The notes under the pieces are model-generated. The model saw only the letters and a program-made list of their open reading frames with translations. It was not told the origin of the DNA and searched no databases. Source: Desulfofundulus thermobenzoicus (GTDB lineage Bacteria; Bacillota; Desulfotomaculia; Desulfotomaculales; Desulfovirgulaceae). Taken from it: a stretch of 64,000 bases of DNA. The stretch covers positions 1 to 64,000 of the forward strand of contig NZ_WHYR01000003.1 in the NCBI RefSeq assembly GCF_009428905.1, read 5' to 3'. Made by a program: the position numbers and the translations under genes. The first letter of the stretch is position 1; each line of letters starts with the position of its first letter. Of the stretch, positions 33,560-42,014 are shown in pieces.

Positions 33560-34630
33560 TTAAATGGCACTGGCCGTAACTCGTGCGGTAAACTGTTTAA
33601 TGTCATGATATAATTGTTTTAGTTTATCAGCGGCAGCAGGATCCAGCAGGTTTACCGCAGCCTTGATTTCCATCCTGCGTTGTTTAATGTCATAACAGGC
33701 CTGGAAAGGTTCCCGGCGGGTGAAGAGGTGAAACTGGCGGTCTTTGTTTAACCCCAGGTTACGGATCAGTTCCCCCGGTTCCAGGGTTACCTGTTCAATT
33801 TCCTGCTGCAGGGAAATTTCTTTTATTCCCAGCGGATCGACCAGTTCTTTGATTAGTGCCGGGGTCAGCAGGTCCACCCTTTCCAGGTACAGTTCCACTG
33901 TTCCCTCCCGGTTGCCCTGGCGAAAGGTCAGGTGGTTTTGCCGGTCGAAAAAGGCCCGGTAGGCTTCTTCCCCTTCCAGGTAAGAGATTTGCCCGGCGAA
34001 GTGGTTCAAAAAGCGGGCGCGGTTTTCCGGGGATATATCCGTTTTGGCCACCGCTGCCAGTGCCCCGGCCACCGGCTGGAACCGGGGCCCCGTTGCTTCC
34101 GGGGTGAATACCTGGAGCACTTCCACCAGGGAGATTTTATTAATAACCTGGCGGCAATGATGTTCCGCATCCCGGAAATGGGTGATAAACTTGATTTTAG
34201 CTGTGGCCACGCCACCCTGGACCATCAGGGACACCGGGCAGGTTACCCGCACATCCCTGGACTGCCAGGAAAGTTCAAAGTTACCGGCCAGTTCACCGGC
34301 CTCCAGGTCCAGGTGCTCCAGCAAGGAGAGCCTTTCCATAATTTCCGCCGGCGGCCGGGCCGTGGCCGTAACCAGGATTTTCTGGTCGGTGGCCGGTTCA
34401 AAATAGGAGGGCCCGTATGCGTGGGGAATAATGGTAAAAAGGCGGGGGACCAGTTTTTCCGCCCATTCCCACTTGCCGGTGCTAAAATAGAGGTAGTTCC
34501 GTCCATCAGTCATGTGCAGCCCGTTCACCCGGAGCGTATTTCCGCTGGTGCACAGGCCCGGCTGTCCGGCCAGGAAGGTCAGCACGGCCGGCTTTAAATC
34601 CATATTGCGGGTCAGAATTTCTATGCGCAC
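33560..34630 (-). CDS. Unrecognised protein linked to CoxE/MoxR
   Basis: A 356-residue soluble protein, beginning MRIEILTRNMDLKPAVLTFL. I see no catalytic motif, signal peptide or membrane helix. It is rich in short beta-strand-like stretches, with few cysteines (C27, C131-region CPVSL, a CRQV and one CYD), and a repeated style of 'LEPGELIRNLGLNKDRQFHLF'. Because it is in an operon with the CoxE-like gene and across from moxR, it may be their client or a third component of the chaperone. The ATG at 34630 has no strong ribosome binding site (GGGGGAAGAAAAACGTGCG upstream). Confidence 0.7.
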   Translation of the reverse strand: MRIEILTRNMDLKPAVLTFLAGQPGLCTSGNTLRVNGLHMTDGRNYLYFSTGKWEWAEKLVPRLFTIIPHAYGPSYFEPATDQKILVTATARPPAEIMERLSLLEHLDLEAGELAGNFELSWQSRDVRVTCPVSLMVQGGVATAKIKFITHFRDAEHHCRQVINKISLVEVLQVFTPEATGPRFQPVAGALAAVAKTDISPENRARFLNHFAGQISYLEGEEAYRAFFDRQNHLTFRQGNREGTVELYLERVDLLTPALIKELVDPLGIKEISLQQEIEQVTLEPGELIRNLGLNKDRQFHLFTRREPFQACYDIKQRRMEIKAAVNLLDPAAADKLKQLYHDIKQFTARVTASAI

Positions 34631-34962
34631 GTTTTTCTTCCCCCGGCAACCTGCGAGTCTCCTTCTTTATATTTTGCAACTTTATTTTCTTACGTCAAGG
34701 GAATACGGGCCACCAACTTACCATTTCAGGATTTTTCGCCCGGCTGCCCGGTACTCCCTGCTACGAGGTGTTTTTGATTAACTTCTGTTATGGCTACCAT
34801 TGTGCAAAGCATAAAACCGGTAAAAATGGGAGTTGGAGCGGTTGGGGTTTCCTATCGCGAAGCAGCTTTTAAGGGCGGGCAAATATGATACGAAAGGAGC
34901 GCAGTCCTGGTTGCGGCGAGGCCCCCTGAGAATGATCAGCAGGTAACCAGGATTGATAAACC
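34631..34962. other. Divergent promoter region between the unknown gene and moxR
   Basis: No gene recognised. The moxR leader contains an inverted repeat CCTGGTT (34910-34916) / AACCAGG (34946-34952) that could fold over the ribosome binding area. The moxR ribosome binding site itself is poor. TATGAT near 34886 is a possible -10 box. Confidence 0.4.
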
Positions 34963-35952
34963 ATGTCTCTTTTTCGCAGTGTGCGCAGTGTGGCTGACGG
35001 TCTCCTGCAACAACAATACCTGTGTAACCGTCAGGCGGCCACGACCATTTTCCTGGCCGCCCGTTTGGGCAAGCCGCTGCTGGTGGAAGGCCCGGCCGGG
35101 GCGGGCAAAACGTCTTTGGCCACCGCCCTGGCCGGAGCGTTGCAAACCCGTTTGATCCGGTTGCAGTGTTACCCCGGTCTGGATGAGGCAAAGGCCCTTT
35201 ACCAGTGGAACTATCAAAAGCAGTTATTATACATCCAGGCTGTCATGGGAAAGGAACGGGGCTGGGAAGAACTGCGGCAGGATATTTACACACCGGACTT
35301 TTTGCTGGCCAGGCCCCTGCTGGAGGCTTTTCTGGCCGATGAACAGGTGGTTTTGCTGGTGGACGAAGTGGATAAAAGCGACGAGGAACTGGAAAGCTTT
35401 TTCCTGGAGGCCCTGTCCGAGTTTCAGGTAACCATTCCGGAACTGGGAACCGTCCGGGCGAAGCACATTCCCTTTACCCTGCTCACCAGCAACAACACCC
35501 GGGAATTAAGCGACGCCCTGAAGAGACGCTGCCTGTACCTTTATCTTCCTTATCCCGACCCGGAACAGGAGCGGGCCATTATTGCCCTGAAGGCCCCCGG
35601 ACTGAACAGGCAACTGTCCGGACAAATAGTGGAATTCGTCCAGACCCTGCGCCGCCTGCCCCTGAAAAAAAGCCCCAGTATTGCCGAAACCCTGGACTGG
35701 GCCCGCACCCTGCTGGTACTGGAAGCCGGCCAGCTGGATGCGGATGTGGTGGCCGGTAGCCTGAATGTCCTCCTCAAGCACCGGGAGGATGTGGAAAGGG
35801 TCCGGGAACAGCTGGATGGTTTGCTGCCGGAGGTTGGGTCAAAGGAGCAGGCAACGTCCCCTGGTGAAATTGGGCTTCCTTCCCTTTCCATAACTGCGGA
35901 TGAGGAAGAAGGGGATCAGGAGCCGGTGGATCTTTCCCGGTTTAACTTTTAA
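34963..35952 (+). CDS. MoxR-family AAA+ ATPase
   Basis: A 329-residue AAA+ protein: Walker A EGPAGAGKTSLA (about 39-50), Walker B VVLLVDEVDKSDEELE (about 129-144), sensor 1 TLLTSNNTRELSDALKRRC and arginine-finger region. The insert typical of MoxR/CbbQ types is present (DEAKALYQWNYQKQLLYIQ). MoxR ATPases remodel or load metal into protein partners together with VWA proteins; the CoxE-like protein at 31997-33523 is the obvious partner. Start ATG 34963 is fixed by the conserved N-terminal helix though its ribosome binding site is weak. Confidence 0.9.
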   Translation: MSLFRSVRSVADGLLQQQYLCNRQAATTIFLAARLGKPLLVEGPAGAGKTSLATALAGALQTRLIRLQCYPGLDEAKALYQWNYQKQLLYIQAVMGKERGWEELRQDIYTPDFLLARPLLEAFLADEQVVLLVDEVDKSDEELESFFLEALSEFQVTIPELGTVRAKHIPFTLLTSNNTRELSDALKRRCLYLYLPYPDPEQERAIIALKAPGLNRQLSGQIVEFVQTLRRLPLKKSPSIAETLDWARTLLVLEAGQLDADVVAGSLNVLLKHREDVERVREQLDGLLPEVGSKEQATSPGEIGLPSLSITADEEEGDQEPVDLSRFNF

Positions 35953-36093
35953 AGTGTGCCAATTCTGTCGACCTGTTGCGGGCATGATGTTTTCCCGCTC
36001 ACTCCTGTGTTCAGTGTATAATGTGCACCCAGGTTTCCTCGAAAACAATGGGAAAAACGAGCGTTCCCATGGTAGCTGCTGAAAAATATCCGG

Positions 36094-36492
36094 CTAGCAG
36101 GGAATCACTTTCACCAGCACCTTGCGCTGCCGGGGGCCGTCGAACTCACAGAAGAAAATTCCCTGCCAGGTGCCCAGCAACAAACGGCCGTTGCTCACCA
36201 GGACGGTTTGGGAAGAGCCGGTCAGGCTGGCTTTAATATGGGCGTCGGAATTTCCCTCCAGGTGGCGGTAGTCTCCGTTCCGGGGCACGGCTTTTTCCAG
36301 ATGGGCCAGAATATCCCGGACCACCGAGGGGTCGGCATGTTCATTGATGGTTAACCCGGCGGTGGTATGGGGCACATAAATATGACAGACGCCTTCCTCT
36401 ACCTTTTCTGCCTCAATGATCCGGCGGATCTGGGGTGTGATGTCCAGCAGCTGGCATCGTTGGGTGGATTGGACGTTAAATGTATGGATCAT
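36094..36492 (-). CDS. YjbQ / UPF0047 family protein
   Basis: A 132-residue protein with the complete UPF0047 pattern: QRCQLLDITPQIRRIIEAEK, VCHIYVPHTTAGLTINEHAD (histidine-rich active site), GNSDAHIKASLTGSSQTVLV and GTWQGIFFCEFDGPRQRKVL. Members have secondary thiamine-phosphate synthase activity in vitro, which may not be the physiological role. The ATG at 36492 is 164 bases past the TIGR00725 gene stop and behind a weak hairpin (ACCCGG/CCGGGT, 36513-36532). Confidence 0.9.
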   Translation of the reverse strand: MIHTFNVQSTQRCQLLDITPQIRRIIEAEKVEEGVCHIYVPHTTAGLTINEHADPSVVRDILAHLEKAVPRNGDYRHLEGNSDAHIKASLTGSSQTVLVSNGRLLLGTWQGIFFCEFDGPRQRKVLVKVIPC

Positions 36493-36510
36493 CCTCTGTT
36501 CCGGTCCGTA

Positions 36511-36532
36511 AAACCCGGTGTTTGTGCCGGGT
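36511..36532 (-). terminator. Weak terminator-like hairpin upstream of yjbQ
   Basis: Minus strand ACCCGG-(8)-CCGGGT followed by TTTA. Short T-run; could end the TIGR00725 transcript. Confidence 0.35.
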
Positions 36533-36656
36533 GCTCCCTTTGCAGACCGGATTCCATCTCCTTTCCACAGGGATTTACCTGTCCGGTGGCGCCATTTGTA
36601 AGGGAGCGGTGATTGCCGGGGGATTTTATTCCGTGGGGATATCCTTCGTGGCAGTT

Positions 36657-37151
36657 TTACGGTGCGTTTCCTATCGGTAAACGGGCCAACTTCACGGCCA
36701 GCATTACCGCCTCCCGGGCGCCGGCGGCTCTGTGGATGTCGTCCCCATGACCCGGCCGGTCAAGGTTCCAGGTATGAAGACCAACCACCGGTTTTCCCAT
36801 CTTCAGGGCCAGGCCGATCTCCGAAAGGGTGCCGTAGCCGCCGCCAATGGCAATGAGCACATCGCAGGCACAGGCAATTATGGCGTTACGGGCATCTCCC
36901 AGTCCGGTGGCCAGGGATACGGAAAGATAGGGGTTGCCCTCCCGGCGGTCATGACCGGGCAGAATGCCGATGACCAGCCCACCGGCCCGGCGGGCGCCCC
37001 GGGCGGCGGCCTCCATAACACCCCCGCGGCCGCCGCAGATTAATACAGCCTTTTGTCCGGCAATTTCCCGCCCCACTTCTTCAGCCAGCTTTTTCTCGAC
37101 TGAAGTGCAGCGGGCACCGCCAATCACACCAATGTACGTCATTTCTTTCAT
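36657..37151 (-). CDS. TIGR00725-family (LOG-like) Rossmann protein
   Basis: A 164-residue Rossmann-fold protein related to lysine decarboxylase-like (LOG/DprA-like) proteins. Motifs are IGVIGGARCTS, VLICGGRGGVMEAAARGAR and IGGGYGTLSEIGLALKMGKP, the nucleotide-binding loops of this family; the exact PGGxGTxxE motif of cytokinin-activating LOG enzymes is changed to GGGYGTLSE. The physiological role is unknown; a nucleotide is the likely ligand. It lies 45 bases downstream of rex on the same strand, so the two are probably one transcript. Confidence 0.85.
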   Translation of the reverse strand: MKEMTYIGVIGGARCTSVEKKLAEEVGREIAGQKAVLICGGRGGVMEAAARGARRAGGLVIGILPGHDRREGNPYLSVSLATGLGDARNAIIACACDVLIAIGGGYGTLSEIGLALKMGKPVVGLHTWNLDRPGHGDDIHRAAGAREAVMLAVKLARLPIGNAP

Positions 37152-37196
37152 ATTTATTCGAGCCCCAACCCCTCACCAATGGCCGGGCCGTTTTAA

Positions 37197-37838
37197 TTAC
37201 AGGTGCTGGGCCGATTTGAAGCCCAGGTTGAAGGTGAGGATCTCCAGTTTTACGGACAGGTCCACATTGCGTATTTCGATTCCTTCCGGCAGGTTCAGGG
37301 CCACCGGGGCGAAATTCAATATGGCCTCCAGGCCGTTTTTAACCATATAGTCCACCACTTCCTGGGCCGCCCGGGGCGGCACGGCCACGATGCCGATGCG
37401 CGCCCCGTGTTTTTCAATTACTTCCGGCATCTTTTCCATGGGCAGCACTTCCAGCTCGGCAATCTTCTTGCCGATTTTAGTCAGGTCATTGTCAAATACG
37501 CCCACGATCTGGAAGCCCCGGCTGTTAAATCCCTTGTATGTGCAAAGGGCGTAGCCCAGATTGCCGGCCCCAACCAGGATCAGCGGCCAGTTCTGGTCCA
37601 GGCCTAAAATCTTTTTGGTATATCTCATCAGGTCCTTTACATTGTAGCCTACCCCACGGGTGCCGAACTCACCGAAATAGGCCAGGTCCTTGCGTACCTG
37701 GGCCGGGCTCACCCCCACCCCTTCGGCAATTTCACCGGAGGAAACGGTGGTGATGCCATTGCGGTCCAGGCGTTCTAGAAAACGGGAATATACCGAGAGC
37801 CTGGTTACGGTGGCCTCTGGTACTCGCAAGGTTTTCAT
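37197..37838 (-). CDS. rex: Redox-sensing transcriptional repressor Rex
   Basis: A 213-residue Rex protein. The N-terminal winged helix ([55 protein letters not shown]) precedes a Rossmann domain ([32 protein letters not shown]) that senses NADH/NAD+. Rex represses fermentation, hydrogenase and energy genes when NADH is low. Placed next to the hydrogenase maturation operon, it may control hydrogenase genes of this window, though I could not see a clear Rex box there. A promoter with a palindrome lies 100-130 bases upstream. Confidence 0.95.
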   Translation of the reverse strand: MKTLRVPEATVTRLSVYSRFLERLDRNGITTVSSGEIAEGVGVSPAQVRKDLAYFGEFGTRGVGYNVKDLMRYTKKILGLDQNWPLILVGAGNLGYALCTYKGFNSRGFQIVGVFDNDLTKIGKKIAELEVLPMEKMPEVIEKHGARIGIVAVPPRAAQEVVDYMVKNGLEAILNFAPVALNLPEGIEIRNVDLSVKLEILTFNLGFKSAQHL

Positions 37839-37926
37839 GAAATCGCCTCCCTATGTGTGGTCTTCATCTATTACCGCAAAAGGCCGTTTAATGCCCTGAT
37901 GAAAGACCCGTCTAGTTATAAAATTC

Positions 37927-37969
37927 ACATATTAAATATGTTATATCACTTATATTGCCGGTCTGTCAA
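37927..37969 (-). promoter_or_regulatory. rex promoter with overlapping palindrome
   Basis: Minus strand TTGACA (complement of 37964-37969), 18 bases, TATAAC (complement of 37940-37945). A perfect palindrome ACATATTAAATATGT lies at 37927-37941, overlapping the -10 edge and start site, a good place for a repressor. Confidence 0.65.
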
Positions 37970-37989
37970 ATAACTTTTTCCCGGTCGAC

Positions 37990-38024
37990 AAAGAAAAGCC
38001 CCGAGGAGAAGTTTCTCCCCGGGG
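37990..38024 (-). terminator. Terminator of the hydrogenase maturation operon
   Basis: Minus strand CCCCGGGGAG pairs with CTCCTCGGGG (one wobble) over a 6-base loop, then CTTTTCTTTG, 20 bases after the hydG stop. Confidence 0.85.
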
Positions 38025-38043
38025 AATGGTGGGCGGCCATTAT

Positions 38044-39459
38044 TTAAAAGTAGAGATCCCGTGCGCCCGCGGCAATCATCTCCAGCCGGGCCATGGTTTC
38101 CCGGCGTACCACCGGGTTTTCAATGTAGTTCAGGTGGCGGGCAATGGTTTCTTCCCCGATGCGCCGGGTTTCCGGGGATGCGTAATCCATCAGGTATTCC
38201 TTGAAGGTGAGGATGGCATTGGGCTGGCAGACGTTCTGGATCTGGCCGGTCTTGGCCAGGGCCATGAACCGGTCTCCGGTGCGGCCCTTGCGGTAGCAGG
38301 CGGTGCAATAGCTGGGAATATACCCCGACTGACATATGCTGCGCAATACTTCGTCCGGGCTGCGCCGGTCTTCCACCTGGAACTGGGCCGTACCGTCCTC
38401 CTCCCGGCAGCCCTGATCCATTTCCTTTTTATATCCCCCCACGCCGGTGCAGGAACCGGCGCTGATCTGGGAGATACCCACGGAAATCAGTTCATCCCGA
38501 AATTCCGGCGCCTCCCGGGTGGAAAGGATCATGCCGGTATAGGGGACGGACAGGCGCAGCACGGCCACCAGCTTTTTGAATTCGTTATCCGGCACCAAAT
38601 GGGGGAAGTTGTCCAGGGTAATGTTCAAAGCCGGCCGCAGACGGGGTACAGAAATGGTATGGGGTCCCACGCCAAAGCACTCTTCCAGGTGCAGGGCGTG
38701 GAAAAGGAGGCCCAGTACCTCGAATTTGTAGTCGTACAGGCCGAAGAGCACCCCGATGCCCACATCGTCGATGCCGCCCTCCATGGCCCGGTCCATGGCC
38801 GTGGTGTGCCAGTCGTAATCCCGCTTGGGTCCCGCCGGGTGCATGGCCCGGTAGGTGGGGCGGTGGTAGGTTTCCTGAAAGAGTATGTAGGTGCCGATGC
38901 CGGCTTCTTTGAGCAGGCGGTACTCTTCCACGGTGGTGGCGGCAATGTTCACGTTTACCCGCCGGATGCTGCCGTTTTTGTCTTTCACCTCGTAAATGGT
39001 GCGTATGGCTTCCAGCACATAATCAATGGGACATTCCCGGGGGTGCTCCCCCGCTTCCACCGCCAGGCGCTTGTGGCCCATGGCCTCCAGGGCGACGACC
39101 TCCTCCCGGATTTCGTCCATGGTCAGCCGGCGGCGGTTCAGTTCCCCGTTGTCCCGGCGGTAGCCGCAGTAACGGCAGTTGTTTATGCAGTAATTGCTGA
39201 TATACAGGGGGGCGAACAGGACCAGCCGCCGGCCGTAAATGCCCTCCTTCACCCGGTAGGCCGTATCATACATCAATTCCAGGGTATCCGGGTCCTCGAC
39301 GTGAAGCAATACTGCCGCTTCATAAGGGGATAGCCCTTTGGCCTCCGCCCCTTTGGTGATGATTTCCCGGGCCATTTCCCGGGGGGCCGTTCTGGCCTCT
39401 TCCAGCAAGGAGTTGATTTTGTTTTCATCAATAAAGGTGGCCGGTTCCCATTGGCGCAT
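38044..39459 (-). CDS. hydG: [FeFe]-hydrogenase maturase HydG (tyrosine lyase)
   Basis: A 471-residue radical SAM enzyme that splits tyrosine into p-cresol, CO and cyanide to make Fe(CO)2CN units for the H-cluster. The SAM cluster motif is YISNYCINNCRYCGYRRDN (CxxxCxxC), and the C-terminal auxiliary cluster cysteines are in SYCTACYRKGRTGDR and QNVCQPNAI. ATG 39459 follows GGGGAGGAATT. It overlaps hydE by 32 bases and is the last gene of the operon. Confidence 0.95.
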   Translation of the reverse strand: MRQWEPATFIDENKINSLLEEARTAPREMAREIITKGAEAKGLSPYEAAVLLHVEDPDTLELMYDTAYRVKEGIYGRRLVLFAPLYISNYCINNCRYCGYRRDNGELNRRRLTMDEIREEVVALEAMGHKRLAVEAGEHPRECPIDYVLEAIRTIYEVKDKNGSIRRVNVNIAATTVEEYRLLKEAGIGTYILFQETYHRPTYRAMHPAGPKRDYDWHTTAMDRAMEGGIDDVGIGVLFGLYDYKFEVLGLLFHALHLEECFGVGPHTISVPRLRPALNITLDNFPHLVPDNEFKKLVAVLRLSVPYTGMILSTREAPEFRDELISVGISQISAGSCTGVGGYKKEMDQGCREEDGTAQFQVEDRRSPDEVLRSICQSGYIPSYCTACYRKGRTGDRFMALAKTGQIQNVCQPNAILTFKEYLMDYASPETRRIGEETIARHLNYIENPVVRRETMARLEMIAAGARDLYF

Positions 39460-40588
39460 AATAATTCCTCCCCGATATAATATTTTCCCATTTCGGGGTG
39501 TGACCGTAATCTGCGGCCACCCGCCTGCCCAGGGAATGGATCATTTTGTGCAGTTCCGCCAGTATCCGTCTCGTGTCCGCTTCCAGGCCGGCCTTACCCG
39601 GGTAGATCTGGTAATGGGCGCGGTATTGCAGGGGTGTTGCATCGGGCATAACCACATTGGCGCCGCACTTAAGCCCCATCTCCCGGCCCCGGGGGTGGAC
39701 GGTGCCCAGGGCGGTGGTGGCCGGCAGGTGCGCTTTGGGCAGCAGCAGCCTGGCCACGGCCAGCACCTTTAAGCTTAACTGCCAGTCCCCGGGGGGACAT
39801 TTTCCCAGGGGCGTTTCCGGGTGGGGGATAAAGGGGCCGATGCCGGCCATTTCCACATCCAGTTCCTTTAAAAGCAGCAGGTCGGCAGCCAGGATTTCCG
39901 TTGTCTGCCCGGGCAGGCCGACCATATTTCCCGAACCCACCTGGTAACCCAGTTCCCGCAGCCAGTATAACCGTTTCAGCCGCTGGGAAAGGGTGGTGCC
40001 GGGGCGCAGCCGGGCAAACAGTTCCGGGTCGGCCGTTTCGTGCTTCAAGAGGTAGCGGTCGGCCCCCGCCCGGCGCCACAGCTCATACTCTTCCCGCCTC
40101 CGGTCTCCCACCGAAAGGGTGACGGCTGCGTCCAGTTCCTTGATCTCACTGACGATGCGGGCCAGCACATCTCCATTATAGTAAGGATCTTCCCCCGACT
40201 GCAGGACGATGGTTTTAAAACCCATATTGACGGCCTGTCGGGCGGCGTCCGTTATTTCCACCGGTTCCATGCGGTAGCGTTTAACCCGCCGGTTTTCCCG
40301 GCGCAGGCCGCAGTACAGGCAGTTGTTCCGGCAGTAATTGGAGAATTCAATGATGCCCCGCAGGTGGACATCATCCCCCACATGGCGCCGGCGCATTTCA
40401 TCCGCGGCGGCAAAGAGGGCCGGCCGGTCCCGGGGGCCGGCGGCCAGCAGGGCCCCAATCTCTCCAGGGGAAAGGGTTTCTTCCCTGAGGGCTCTGGCCA
40501 GGATGGTGACGATGCCGCTGCTGGCGGTAGACCCCCTTCCTCCGGACGGTTGGGTGGTGGTATGGCCATTTCCTCCGGCGGGGCTCAT
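39428..40588 (-). CDS. hydE: [FeFe]-hydrogenase maturase HydE
   Basis: A 386-residue radical SAM protein with motif FSNYCRNNCLYCGLRREN and the family stretches TIVLQSGEDPYYNGD, LSVGDRRREEYELWRRAGAD and VGLPGQTTEILAADL. HydE acts on the HydG product to help build the dithiomethylamine-bridged diiron unit. The first about 25 residues (glycine/serine-rich) are not conserved. Its ATG overlaps the hydF stop by 4 bases (ATGA). Confidence 0.94.
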   Translation of the reverse strand: MSPAGGNGHTTTQPSGGRGSTASSGIVTILARALREETLSPGEIGALLAAGPRDRPALFAAADEMRRRHVGDDVHLRGIIEFSNYCRNNCLYCGLRRENRRVKRYRMEPVEITDAARQAVNMGFKTIVLQSGEDPYYNGDVLARIVSEIKELDAAVTLSVGDRRREEYELWRRAGADRYLLKHETADPELFARLRPGTTLSQRLKRLYWLRELGYQVGSGNMVGLPGQTTEILAADLLLLKELDVEMAGIGPFIPHPETPLGKCPPGDWQLSLKVLAVARLLLPKAHLPATTALGTVHPRGREMGLKCGANVVMPDATPLQYRAHYQIYPGKAGLEADTRRILAELHKMIHSLGRRVAADYGHTPKWENIISGRNYYAPMGTGHLY

Positions 40589-41853
40589 AGTCCCTCCCCT
40601 TCCTCAATAATTTGTCTGGCGGCGGGGAAGGGTTCCAGTGCCCGTTTCAAGATGCCGTGGATGTGGGCTATGAGCACACCGTAGTTCACCACGGGCACAC
40701 CGGCACTCCTGGCCTGCATCAGCCGGTGGAGCATTTCCCGGCGATTAATCATGCAGGCGCCGCAGTGGATTACCAGTTTATAATCCGCAAGGTCGGCGGG
40801 CAGTTCCATGCCGCTGACCCATTTGAATTCCAGCGCTCCGCCCACCCTCTGCCGCAGCCAGCGGGGTATTTTTACCGTGCCGATGTCGTCTTCCACCCGG
40901 TGATGGGTGCAGGCTTCGGCAATGAGCACCCTGTCCCCCGGTTTCAAGTCGTCCACCGCCAATGCCCCGGCCGCCAGGGCGGGCAGATCCCCCTTGTAGC
41001 GGGCAAAGAGAATGGAAAAGGAGGTCAGGGGCACGTGGGGCGGCGTATCGGCAGCCACCTTCAAAAAGGCCTGGGAGTCGGTGATCACCAGCCGGGGCGG
41101 CTGCTTTAAGCCGGCCAGCGCTTTTTTCAGCTCCCTTTCCTTTACCACCAGGGCCATGGCGTCGTGATCCAGGATGTCTCGGATGGTCTGCACCTGGGGG
41201 AGGATCAGGCGGCCTTTGGGGGCGGCCAGGTCGATGGGTACCACCAGCACCACCGTATCCCCGGGGGAGATGAGATCCCCCACAATGGTGGGGGCGGTCC
41301 AGTCCCGGGGCGCCCGGGCAATGAGCTCCTGTTTTAATTTTTCAATACCCTGTCCCGTCAGGGCGCTGACAGCCACCACCGGTATGCCCAACCTTTCGCT
41401 CCAGTTTTCATTGGCCGCATCGGGGTAACGGTCGATTTTATTCACCACCCCCAGCACCGGTACCCCTTCCGCCCTGCGGATCAGGTCCCGCTCATATGCC
41501 CCCACCCCCTTTTCCGGATCCACCACCAGCAGGACAATATCGGTTTTGGCCAGGACGCCCATGGCCTTTTCCACCCGCAGGGAGCCCAGTTCCCCCACGT
41601 CGTCGATGCCGGCGGTGTCAATGATTACCACCGGCCCCAGGGGCAGGATTTCCATGGATTTGTAAACCGGGTCGGTGGTGGTGCCCGGCACATCGGAGAC
41701 GATGGCGATCCTCTGGTTGGTCAAAGCGTTGATCAGGCTGGATTTACCGGCGTTGCGCCGGCCGAAGATGGCTATGTGCAGCCTGCTTCCCCGGGGGGTG
41801 GTGTTCAGGGAAGCGGTTTCCGGTTCACGGGTGGAGTTAAAACTGATGGCCAT
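40585..41853 (-). CDS. hydF: [FeFe]-hydrogenase H-cluster scaffold GTPase HydF
   Basis: HydF carries the [2Fe] precursor and delivers it to the hydrogenase. GTPase motifs: FGRRNAGKSSLINAL (G1), VIIDTAGIDDVG (G3) and GVVNKIDRYPD (G4). The C-terminal cluster domain has EACTHHRVEDD and HCGACMINRREM, together supplying the CxH...HCxxC ligands. I choose ATG 41853 (MAISFNSTREPE, 422 residues, AAAGGG upstream) since this gives the usual length; the frame is open to an ATG at 41961 (458 residues) but that extension is not conserved-looking. Confidence 0.93.
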   Translation of the reverse strand: MAISFNSTREPETASLNTTPRGSRLHIAIFGRRNAGKSSLINALTNQRIAIVSDVPGTTTDPVYKSMEILPLGPVVIIDTAGIDDVGELGSLRVEKAMGVLAKTDIVLLVVDPEKGVGAYERDLIRRAEGVPVLGVVNKIDRYPDAANENWSERLGIPVVAVSALTGQGIEKLKQELIARAPRDWTAPTIVGDLISPGDTVVLVVPIDLAAPKGRLILPQVQTIRDILDHDAMALVVKERELKKALAGLKQPPRLVITDSQAFLKVAADTPPHVPLTSFSILFARYKGDLPALAAGALAVDDLKPGDRVLIAEACTHHRVEDDIGTVKIPRWLRQRVGGALEFKWVSGMELPADLADYKLVIHCGACMINRREMLHRLMQARSAGVPVVNYGVLIAHIHGILKRALEPFPAARQIIEEGEGL

Positions 41854-42014
41854 GACACCAGCCCTTTCTGTAAAATTAGGTGCCGTTTTAGTCTCACTTA
41901 AAACATGTACTTCCTTATGGCTGCCAGCGGGTTTCTTTCCTTCTGCGGATGTATTCTCCATCTTCTGTCTTATTTGTAATTCTTCGCTGAAAATGTTTCA
42001 GCTGGGAGTGTGGT

